Assembly (NCBI GenBank): GCA_947573135.1
Contig: CANPDU010000003.1
Coordinates: forward strand, 62,001 to 126,000
DNA from: an uncultured Bacteroidales bacterium
Lineage (GTDB): Bacteria > Bacteroidota > Bacteroidia > Bacteroidales > Muribaculaceae
Length of the DNA stretch: 64,000 nucleotides
Direction: 5' to 3'
The translations under genes were made by a program, and so were the position numbers. Under the pieces are notes generated by a model. The model saw nothing but the letters and a program-made list of their open reading frames with translations, did not search any database and was not told the DNA's origin. Of the stretch, positions 1-6,752 are shown in pieces. Within the stretch, counting starts at the first letter, position 1, and each line of letters opens with the position of its first letter.

Positions 1-1
1 G

Positions 2-1168
2 ACACTGATCTTTGATGCCGGCAAACTCAACGAGATAGCCACAAGCGCCGTGTTCAATATCATATTCTTCGTCCTTCTGGTCGTATTCGCCATATCGTTC
101 TTCGGAGCATTTGACATCACTCTTCCGGAAAGCTGGCGCAATAAGATGGACAATAAAGCAGAGTCGACGACAGGCATGCTGAGCATCTTCTTCATGGCTT
201 TCACACTCGTACTCGTATCTTTCTCCTGCACAGGTCCCATCATCGGCACTCTTCTTGTCGAGGCAGCGTCTCAGGCGAGCATACTCGGACCCGCAGTAGG
301 CATGGGAGGATTTGCCATCGGACTCGCGCTGCCGTTCGGTCTCTTCGCATTCTTCCCCTCGCTTCTTAAGGAAATGCCTCAGTCAGGCGGATGGATGAAC
401 TCGGTCAAAGTCGTACTCGGCTTCATCGAACTCATTCTCTCACTTAAATTTCTGTCTGTCGCCGACCTCGCTTACGGTTGGCGCATACTCGACCGCGAAG
501 TTTTTCTCTCGATATGGATCGTGCTCTTCATCCTGCTTGGCATGTATCTGCTCGGCAAACTCCGCTTCTCTCATGACTCGGAGCGCCGTCACACCGGTGT
601 GCTCGGGTTCTTCCTTGCTGTGGTGTCGCTGTCGTTTGCCGTCTACCTTTTGCCCGGCCTGTGGGGAGCTCCCCTGAAAAGCATATCGGCTTTCGCTCCG
701 CCGCTGACGACTCAGGATTTCAACCTCTACGGCGGAACATTCAAAGAATTCCATGACTACGACGAAGGCATGGCATATGCTGCCGAAAACAAAATGCCTG
801 TCATCGTCGACTTCTCGGGTTATGCCTGCGTCAACTGCCGCAAGATGGAAGGCGCAGTGTTCGACACTCAGGTTGTCCGCGATGCCATCGAAAACGGCTA
901 TGTACTCATCAAGCTCATGGTCGACGACAAAGAGCGTCTCGCTTCACCATACTCTGTCGAAGAATATGGCAAAACGGTCAGCATTATGACTGTCGGCGAC
1001 CGTTGGAGCTACCTTCAGCGACATAAATTCGGCATCAACTCCCAGCCCTACTATGTTCTGCTCGACAATAAGGGACAGCCGCTTGCGCCTGCACGCGCCT
1101 ACGACGAAAATGTCGACGCTTTCATCGACTGGCTAAATCAGGGCGCAGAAGCTTACAAAAACAGATAA
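2..1168 (+). CDS. DsbD-like thiol:disulfide interchange protein (3' part)
   Basis: The frame is open from the first bases, so the true start lies upstream; the GTG at 50 is probably an internal valine codon. The visible part has several membrane helices of the DsbD/CcdA type, including the FSCTGP segment whose cysteine is conserved in the DsbD core. A C-terminal periplasmic thioredoxin-like domain follows with a CVNC active site near base 830. The family moves reducing power from cytoplasmic thioredoxin across the inner membrane to periplasmic partners. It ends 30 bases before mazG on the same strand. The missing N-terminal domain prevents a finer assignment. Confidence 0.85.
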   Translation, partial: TLIFDAGKLNEIATSAVFNIIFFVLLVVFAISFFGAFDITLPESWRNKMDNKAESTTGMLSIFFMAFTLVLVSFSCTGPIIGTLLVEAASQASILGPAVGMGGFAIGLALPFGLFAFFPSLLKEMPQSGGWMNSVKVVLGFIELILSLKFLSVADLAYGWRILDREVFLSIWIVLFILLGMYLLGKLRFSHDSERRHTGVLGFFLAVVSLSFAVYLLPGLWGAPLKSISAFAPPLTTQDFNLYGGTFKEFHDYDEGMAYAAENKMPVIVDFSGYACVNCRKMEGAVFDTQVVRDAIENGYVLIKLMVDDKERLASPYSVEEYGKTVSIMTVGDRWSYLQRHKFGINSQPYYVLLDNKGQPLAPARAYDENVDAFIDWLNQGAEAYKNR

Positions 1169-1198
1169 GTTAACAAGATATAATTCTAACGGTCAAAT

Positions 1199-1984
1199 AT
1201 GTCAAATACCCGCGATAAACGCCTTGCCGCCCTCGGCAGAGTGATAGATACGCTCGACATTCTGCGTGTGCGCTGCCCGTGGGATGCAAAGCAGACCAAC
1301 GAAAGCCTGCGTCCTAACACGATCGAAGAAGTCTACGAACTGGCTCAGGCCCTTGCCAACGACGACACCGCCGATATAAAAAAGGAACTCGGCGACGTCC
1401 TGCTTCATGTTCTGTTCTACTCTAAGATTGCCGACGAGCAGGGCCGCTTCGACATAGCCGACGTGGCCGACGCACTCAACGACAAGCTGATATTCCGCCA
1501 TCCCCATATATTCGGCGACGTAAAGGTCGGTAACGCCCACGACGTCGAGACAAACTGGGAGAAAATCAAATTAAAGGAGAAAGGCGGCAACCGCACCGTG
1601 CTTGCAGGGGTTCCCGAAGCATTGCCGGCGCTTATCAAGGCTTTCCGCATTCAGGAAAAAGCCGCAAATGTCGGTTTTGACTGGGAAAAGCGCGACGACG
1701 TTTGGCAAAAAGTCTGCGAAGAGACCGGGGAAGTGTCAGAAGCTATCGCGTCTGGCTCTCAGAGCGATATCGAGGTCGAGTTCGGCGATCTGCTGTTCAG
1801 CATAATCAACGCCGCCCGCCTTTATGGCGTCAATCCCGAAAACGCGCTTGAACGCACCAACCGGAAATTCATCAGCCGGTTCAACCATATCGAACGCTCT
1901 GCGGCCGAAAGCGGCCGCGCTGTCTCCGATCTGTCGCTCGACGAGATGGAGACTCTGTGGTGTGAAGCTAAAAAACAAGATTAA
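1199..1984 (+). CDS. mazG: Nucleoside triphosphate pyrophosphohydrolase MazG
   Basis: The 261-residue length matches full two-domain MazG. The N-terminal domain carries the acidic metal-binding pattern (EEVYEL followed by KKELGDVLLH), and a second copy of the fold appears in the C-terminal half (EETGEVSEA, then EFGDLLFSI). MazG hydrolyses NTPs to NMP and pyrophosphate and is thought to clean nucleotide pools and modulate stress nucleotides. The ATG at 1199 follows the upstream DsbD-like gene closely, and topB starts six bases after the stop, so the genes are probably co-transcribed. Confidence 0.93.
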   Translation: MSNTRDKRLAALGRVIDTLDILRVRCPWDAKQTNESLRPNTIEEVYELAQALANDDTADIKKELGDVLLHVLFYSKIADEQGRFDIADVADALNDKLIFRHPHIFGDVKVGNAHDVETNWEKIKLKEKGGNRTVLAGVPEALPALIKAFRIQEKAANVGFDWEKRDDVWQKVCEETGEVSEAIASGSQSDIEVEFGDLLFSIINAARLYGVNPENALERTNRKFISRFNHIERSAAESGRAVSDLSLDEMETLWCEAKKQD

Positions 1985-1989
1985 GCGGC

Positions 1990-4041
1990 GTGGCGATAGT
2001 CTGTATAACAGAGAAACCGAGCGTAGCGCGTGATATCGCGGAAATAATCGGAGCTTCGGTTCGCCGCGAAGGCTTCTTCGAGGGCAACGGTTATAGGGTC
2101 ACATGGACTTTCGGTCATCTATGCTGCCTCAAAGAACCACACGACTACACTCCTCTCTGGAAGAGATGGTCGCTCGGAGCGTTGCCCATGCTGCCCCCGA
2201 AGTTCGGCATAAAGATTATCGACGACGAAGGCATTCGCCGACAGTTCCACGTCATAGAGACTCTTGTCGCAGACGCCGATGAAATTGTCAACTGTGGTGA
2301 TGCCGGGCAGGAAGGCGAGCTGATCCAGCGTTGGGTGATGCAGAAAGCCGGAGTTCGCTGTCCGGTCAGGCGGTTGTGGATATCGTCGCTCACCGACCAG
2401 TCGATCCGCGAAGGTTTTCAGTCGCTCCAGACTCAGGACAAATTCGACAATCTGTATTACGCCGGCATGTCGCGTGCCATCGGAGACTGGATTCTCGGCA
2501 TGAATGCCACCCGCCTCTATTCGCTTAAATACGGCGGTCAAGGCAATGTGCTGTCGATCGGACGCGTTCAGACCCCTACTCTCGCACTGATCGTAAAGCG
2601 TCATTTCGAAATAGCAGACTTCAAGCCTGAAAATTTTTGGGAACTGAAAACAGTCTACCGCGATGTCACATTCAGTGCCACCAAAGGCCGCTTCAATGAT
2701 CCGGCCGAAGCGGAGGCAACTCTCGCATCGCTCGCCGAAACGTCCTTCACCATCACATCGGTCAATGATAAGAAGGGCAAGGAAGCACCTCCGAGACTCT
2801 TCGACCTCACATCGCTTCAGGTCGAATGCAACCGGCGGTGGGGATGGACTGCCGACGAGTCGCTGCAGCTTATCCAGTCGCTCTATGAAAAGAAAGTGAC
2901 AACATATCCGCGTGTCGACACGACCTACCTAAGCGACGACATATACCCCAAGATCCCTGACATACTGCGTCAGATGACTCCTTATGCCGACCGCACGGCA
3001 CCTGTCCTTGCAACCAAGATACCAAAAAGCAAAAAAGTTTTCGACAACTCCAAAGTCACCGACCACCACGCCATTATCCCGACCGGTCAGTCACCGTCGG
3101 CTCTTGTCGGCAACGAGCGCAAGCTGTATCATCTTATCGCGATGAGATTCATCGCCGCCTTCTACCCCGATTGTGTTTTCATGCAGACGACTGTTATCGG
3201 TTCGGCTGCCGACGTCGAGTTCAAAGCCACCGGAAAGGTCATCGAGTCGCCTGGATGGCGCGCGCTTTTCACCGGCGAAAACAATGACAGCGAAAAATCG
3301 GCTGACAGCGACGATAGCATCATGCCGCCATTCACCGTCGGCGAAACCGGTCCTCATCAGCCTGCTCTGCAACAGAAGACTACACAGCCGCCCAAATATT
3401 ACACCGAAGGCACACTCCTTCGTGCCATGGAGTCGGCCGGAAAAACAGTCGATGATGAAGAGCTGCGTGAAGCCATGAAAGAAAATGGCATCGGACGTCC
3501 GTCCACAAGAGCTGCTATAATCGAAACCCTCTTCAAACGACGCTATATCTACCGCGAGCGAAAAAACATCATGGCCTCACAGGCCGGTATTGACCTGATT
3601 GCCACTATTCGCGACGAACTTCTCAAAAGCGCAAAGCTGACCGGTCTTTGGGAAAATAAACTGCGTCGCATCGAACGCGGCGACTATTCTGCGCCCGAAT
3701 TCATCTCCGAGCTAAAGGCGCAGATCAATGAAATCGTGATCAATGTGCTCAACGACAACAGTGCGCGACGCATCGAGACCGGATCAGATAAATCAGACGA
3801 CAATAATAAGAAGAAACCTGACGACAAACCTAAACAAAAACGCGCGTCGCGCAAAAAAAAGATCGAATCGCTCGAAGCAATCCCATGTCCGGTCTGCGGC
3901 AAAGGTCACATCATAAAAGGCCGCACAGCCTACGGTTGCTCGCTCTATGCCGGAGGATGCACATGCCGGCTGCCTTTTGAACAATATCCAGAATCACTCA
4001 CCCCGGCCCAGCTGGCCGAAAAGATCAAGAAAAATGGCTGA
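1990..4041 (+). CDS. topB: DNA topoisomerase III
   Basis: This 683-residue type IA topoisomerase starts at a GTG, giving MAIVCITEKPS, the usual start of the TOPRIM domain with its catalytic Glu. The active-site tyrosine is Tyr306 in TTYPRVDT. The C terminus has a Lys-rich linker (residues about 595-625) and a zinc-ribbon-like module beginning CPVCGKG. Such enzymes pass single strands to decatenate or unlink DNA; chromosomal and conjugative-element copies both exist in Bacteroidales. The housekeeping neighbours favour a chromosomal copy here. The 3' end overlaps the next start by eight bases. Confidence 0.93.
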   Translation: MAIVCITEKPSVARDIAEIIGASVRREGFFEGNGYRVTWTFGHLCCLKEPHDYTPLWKRWSLGALPMLPPKFGIKIIDDEGIRRQFHVIETLVADADEIVNCGDAGQEGELIQRWVMQKAGVRCPVRRLWISSLTDQSIREGFQSLQTQDKFDNLYYAGMSRAIGDWILGMNATRLYSLKYGGQGNVLSIGRVQTPTLALIVKRHFEIADFKPENFWELKTVYRDVTFSATKGRFNDPAEAEATLASLAETSFTITSVNDKKGKEAPPRLFDLTSLQVECNRRWGWTADESLQLIQSLYEKKVTTYPRVDTTYLSDDIYPKIPDILRQMTPYADRTAPVLATKIPKSKKVFDNSKVTDHHAIIPTGQSPSALVGNERKLYHLIAMRFIAAFYPDCVFMQTTVIGSAADVEFKATGKVIESPGWRALFTGENNDSEKSADSDDSIMPPFTVGETGPHQPALQQKTTQPPKYYTEGTLLRAMESAGKTVDDEELREAMKENGIGRPSTRAAIIETLFKRRYIYRERKNIMASQAGIDLIATIRDELLKSAKLTGLWENKLRRIERGDYSAPEFISELKAQINEIVINVLNDNSARRIETGSDKSDDNNKKKPDDKPKQKRASRKKKIESLEAIPCPVCGKGHIIKGRTAYGCSLYAGGCTCRLPFEQYPESLTPAQLAEKIKKNG

Positions 4042-4534
4042 TAACGAACTTTTTCCTATTGTAGATCCTGACGGCAATGTCATAGGCTCAGCGACCCGCC
4101 GCGAATGCCACTCCGGATCAATGTTGCTCCATCCGGTCGTCCATCTCCATATTTTCACCCATGACGGATCATTATTGCTGCAGAAAAGATCCGACGACAA
4201 AGACATTCAGCCCGGCCGTTGGGACACCTCCGTCGGGGGACATATAGACTTCGGTGAGACCGTTGCCGACGCTCTCAGTCGCGAAGCCTCTGAAGAACTC
4301 GGACTGACAGACTTCGAGGCAAAGTCACTCGCGCCCTATGTATTCCGCTCGGCAGTCGAATGTGAGCTTGTCAATCCGTTTGTCGCCGTAGTCGATAAAG
4401 ATTACCCTTTCAAGTTTCAGCGTGAAGAGATCAGCGAGATCGCATTCTGGAGTCGCCAAGAGATCCTCGCAGCTATAGGCAAAGGTATTCTGACACCAAA
4501 TTTCGAACAAGAATACACCAGGCTGCTTAAATGA
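4034..4534 (+). CDS. NUDIX hydrolase
   Basis: The 166-residue protein starts MADNELFPIVD at the ATG overlapping the topB stop; an in-frame extension back to 3947 lies inside topB and is rejected. The Nudix box is clear: GGHIDFGETVADALSREASEELG, with the metal-binding REASEEL helix. The early DPDGNVIGSATR segment resembles the Idi/YfcD-like group that acts on isopentenyl diphosphate or other nucleoside diphosphate derivatives, but the substrate cannot be read from sequence. It is translationally coupled to topB and to the small gene that follows. Confidence 0.88.
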   Translation: MADNELFPIVDPDGNVIGSATRRECHSGSMLLHPVVHLHIFTHDGSLLLQKRSDDKDIQPGRWDTSVGGHIDFGETVADALSREASEELGLTDFEAKSLAPYVFRSAVECELVNPFVAVVDKDYPFKFQREEISEIAFWSRQEILAAIGKGILTPNFEQEYTRLLK

Positions 4535-4695
4535 ACCCCAACAACATAATCCAGACCGCGGCCGTCATTGTAATTCTGATCATATGCCTGATCTTCATCG
4601 TGCGCCGTCTAAGCCGCCGCAAAAAATGCGCCTGCTGCGACTCAACCACCTGCCCCCTTAGCAAAAAGCGTAACCGTGGGACCGGTTCAGACTAA
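4531..4695 (+). CDS. Small Cys-rich membrane protein, FeoB-associated type
   Basis: This 54-residue ORF starts at the ATGA overlapping the NUDIX stop. One membrane helix (about residues 8-25) is followed by a basic stretch (RRLSRRKK) and a cysteine cluster at residues 33, 35, 36 and 41, then a positively charged tail. This arrangement fits the FeoB-associated Cys-rich membrane protein family, which usually accompanies the ferrous iron transporter. No feoA or feoB is visible in this window, so the family assignment is from architecture only and the metal role is inferred. Confidence 0.65.
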   Translation: MNPNNIIQTAAVIVILIICLIFIVRRLSRRKKCACCDSTTCPLSKKRNRGTGSD

Positions 4696-4698
4696 CGC

Positions 4699-5115
4699 TT
4701 AACAGTTCTTCGCCCGATTTCTTGTATGCCTGACTACATGGATTATCGCAGCCAAAACCATTAGGAACCCGATTTTTCCATGTACGCCGCCAAGCGGAGT
4801 ATGACCCTCGCCGCCAAGCCACATAATAGTTGCGGCAATTCCGCTTATCACAGTCAGGAGAAATATCCACCAGAGGACACGTGTATTTGTATTCCGATTT
4901 TTTGCAAAGCGAGAAAACCAGTTGGTATATCTGTAATGCAGAAAAATATGGTAGAGCGAAACTGCAATCAGTAAAATGCCGGCTATTATATGCGCCCATA
5001 CTGACCAGGTGTATTTCCCAGACGTTGCCTCAAGCTGAATACCCGATGCAAGAATAACGACAAGCAGGAAGCCGAGACTCCTGTTGCAGAGTTTAAGTTT
5101 TAAAGCAGCCTTCAT
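4699..5115 (-). CDS. DUF4405 four-helix membrane protein, cytochrome-b-like
   Basis: The 138-residue protein has four predicted membrane helices, with histidines at helix ends (WAHIIAG, YHIFLHY, GVHGKIG, IIHVVRH) as expected for a haem-binding cytochrome b-type fold. The ATG at 5115 is preferred over an in-frame start at 5181 because the upstream part is covered by a small ferredoxin gene whose TGA overlaps this ATG. The coupling suggests the ferredoxin-like protein and this membrane protein exchange electrons. It converges on the small Cys-rich gene, with only three bases between stops. Confidence 0.75.
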   Translation of the reverse strand: MKAALKLKLCNRSLGFLLVVILASGIQLEATSGKYTWSVWAHIIAGILLIAVSLYHIFLHYRYTNWFSRFAKNRNTNTRVLWWIFLLTVISGIAATIMWLGGEGHTPLGGVHGKIGFLMVLAAIIHVVRHTRNRAKNC

Positions 5116-5246
5116 ATTTTCTTCTCTAAACTGAATATTGATTTCGGGCATACGTCGACACAACTCCAGCAAGCTATGCATTCATGAGATGATGCGGCAC
5201 AGAGGTAATCCGTCACCTTTATCATACCGTCTTTTTGCTTTTTCAT
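5112..5246 (-). CDS. Mini-ferredoxin with one 4Fe-4S motif
   Basis: A 44-residue ORF lies just upstream of the DUF4405 gene and overlaps its start by ATGA. It contains one complete 4Fe-4S pattern, CIACWSCVDVCP (Cys 23, 26, 29 and 33), ending SIFSLEKK. The start may be the ATG at 5246 or the one at 5225. Because it is short and partly hidden by an ORF in another frame it is easily missed. The overlap, cluster motif and redox-like neighbour support a real gene; the function as an electron carrier to the DUF4405 protein is inferred. Confidence 0.75.
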   Translation of the reverse strand: MKKQKDGMIKVTDYLCAASSHECIACWSCVDVCPKSIFSLEKKI

Positions 5247-5276
5247 TATCGTGGATTTTGCTTTGTTTTACAAACG

Positions 5277-5284
5277 CAAAATTA
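5277..5284 (-). promoter_or_regulatory. -7 element for mini-ferredoxin/DUF4405 operon
   Basis: The minus strand reads TAATTTTG, matching the Bacteroidetes -7 consensus TAnnTTTG, about 30 bases before the ferredoxin ATG. No TTTG -33 box is found 19-20 bases upstream, so the promoter may need an activator. The adjacent AraC gene is an obvious candidate. Confidence 0.5.
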
Positions 5285-5332
5285 CGACGGACCGAACCAT
5301 GCGGAAATGTCCGCGATGAGGGAATAGTTGTA

Positions 5333-6163
5333 TTATTTAAGGTTTTTACGATAGTCGGAAGGAGACATTCCGACACATTTTCTGAACAGTTTGGAGAAGT
5401 AAGTATAGTCGTCATATCCGAGAGAATATGCGATTTCTTTTGCCGACAATGACGTATAGGTAAGCTGGCGTTTAGCCTGAACAATGACTCTTCCGCGTAT
5501 ATATGCACCGGCACTGAGACCGGTCGCGCATTTCACAGCCTCGTTGAGATACACTTCGGAGATATTAAGCATCGCGGCGTATGCCGCAGGGCTCTTTTCC
5601 TGTGTCAGATGACGGTCGAGGAGTTTTCTCAGTTTCAATGTTATTGCCGTGTATCTTCCCGATATTTCCTTGTCCGGCGAATCGAGAGCAGAGAGCACAA
5701 AACATTTGACAGCCGAAGCCAACGCATTGGAAATATAGTCGTTATCGCTGTTCCTTTCCAGCATAGAACACAGTGCAACGATATCTTCAACTATATTTAC
5801 GCCGGCGCTGAAAGTATGCGGCGATATGGAATATTCATCAATGACACGCACCTCTGACTCCGAAAGCATCTCGGGCGAAAAGGCAACTAACCAACCGTCG
5901 GCACACCATAATCCGTCTGCCGGTTTCCGATGCACCTGCCAAGGAGACACAATCAGAATATCACCGGAATTAAGTTCCTTACGTTCAAAATCTATCTCTA
6001 TGGATGCCGAACCACCCGTCAAAAGCACGAAAATATAATAATCGTCACGATGGGCGTAAGATTTCATTGCAGTCGTTCCATCTCGGTCGAAACGCTTTAT
6101 GAATATACCCGAAACTGATATATTCTCCATTTTTGAAAAAGGAATGTTTCTTGGCTTGGACAT
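5333..6163 (-). CDS. AraC family transcriptional regulator
   Basis: The 276-residue protein has an N-terminal cupin-like sensory domain (residues about 15-150, with SGDILIVSPWQVHR) and a C-terminal pair of helix-turn-helix motifs ending SLGYDDYTYFSKLFRKCVGMSPSDYRKNL, the AraC signature. It lies 86 bases upstream of, and on the same strand as, the mini-ferredoxin/DUF4405 genes, whose promoter lacks a -33 box. Control of those genes is therefore plausible but unproven. The ligand is unknown. Confidence 0.92.
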   Translation of the reverse strand: MSKPRNIPFSKMENISVSGIFIKRFDRDGTTAMKSYAHRDDYYIFVLLTGGSASIEIDFERKELNSGDILIVSPWQVHRKPADGLWCADGWLVAFSPEMLSESEVRVIDEYSISPHTFSAGVNIVEDIVALCSMLERNSDNDYISNALASAVKCFVLSALDSPDKEISGRYTAITLKLRKLLDRHLTQEKSPAAYAAMLNISEVYLNEAVKCATGLSAGAYIRGRVIVQAKRQLTYTSLSAKEIAYSLGYDDYTYFSKLFRKCVGMSPSDYRKNLK

Positions 6164-6183
6164 ACGGTTTACAGCTTATTGCA

Positions 6184-6214
6184 CAAAGTTAGGTATTTTA
6201 TCATATACCCCAAA
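6184..6214 (-). promoter_or_regulatory. Promoter of araC-type gene
   Basis: Read on the minus strand, TTTG (6211-6214) and TAACTTTG (6184-6191) are separated by 19 bases, a full match to the Bacteroidetes primary sigma factor consensus. The predicted transcript starts about 15-20 bases before the ATG. Confidence 0.75.
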
Positions 6215-6323
6215 GTTTCAGCAGACCGATAAACCTATGACTGCACAATAATAGAACTCAAAAAATAAGCCGGTGAAAGCCGTATTTTTTCGGCAATAAT
6301 AGCGGTGAATTAAAAATAAGCAT

Positions 6324-6331
6324 TAAATTTG
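6324..6331 (+). promoter_or_regulatory. -7 element of the two-cluster ferredoxin gene
   Basis: TAAATTTG matches the Bacteroidetes -7 consensus about 50 bases before the ferredoxin ATG. A good -33 box is not visible. Confidence 0.5.
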
Positions 6332-6379
6332 CAGCGTAAAACAAAACGAAACCCGTATAATCATCTAAAATTATCAATT

Positions 6380-6550
6380 ATGGCTTACGTAATTACCGAC
6401 AGATGCGTGGCTTGCGGAACATGTCTCCCCGTTTGCCCCGTAGAAGCAATCTCAGAAGGCGAAATCTATCACATCGATCCCGATACTTGCATCGAATGTG
6501 GTTCTTGCGCTGAAGTGTGCCCCAGCGGCGCAATCGAACCGGGTGAATAA
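6380..6550 (+). CDS. 2[4Fe-4S] ferredoxin
   Basis: This 56-residue protein is a classical clostridial-type ferredoxin. Cys 9, 12, 15 and 19, and Cys 37, 40, 43 and 47, form two CxxCxxCxxxCP motifs. The start MAYVITDRC is the family's standard N terminus, so the ATG at 6380 is chosen over an in-frame upstream ATG. It is a cytoplasmic low-potential electron carrier for enzymes such as pyruvate:ferredoxin oxidoreductase. It stands alone with its own -7 element and a strong downstream hairpin. Confidence 0.95.
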   Translation: MAYVITDRCVACGTCLPVCPVEAISEGEIYHIDPDTCIECGSCAEVCPSGAIEPGE

Positions 6551-6623
6551 TCAGTTCACTTTGTGTTCCGTTTGGCTGCGGCCAAATGATCAGACAAAAT
6601 GATTTTTTCAAAATGACGAAGCA

Positions 6624-6664
6624 AGAGGCTTGAAAATCGATGATTTTCAGCCTCTCGTTTTTAT
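6624..6664 (+). terminator. Intrinsic terminator after ferredoxin
   Basis: AGAGGC pairs with GCCTCT (6650-6655), extended inward by TGAAAATC and GATTTTCA with a single bulge. The run CGTTTTTAT follows. Confidence 0.8.
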
Positions 6665-6718
6665 GTTATAGCTACGTTAAAAAAGAGGGCATATAGGTGA
6701 AATAAGCCGGACTTTTAC

Positions 6719-6726
6719 TAACTTTG
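6719..6726 (+). promoter_or_regulatory. -7 element of lptD
   Basis: TAACTTTG lies 27 bases before the TTG start codon of lptD, matching TAnnTTTG. No clear -33 box is seen at the expected spacing. Confidence 0.55.
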
Positions 6727-6752
6727 TACGAATTAGAGACTCTACGCCAACG

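Noticed and set aside
1990..4041. topB as evidence of a conjugative element
   Set aside because: Topoisomerase III also occurs on mobile elements, but no relaxase, tra gene, integrase or att-like repeat is nearby and the neighbours are housekeeping genes.
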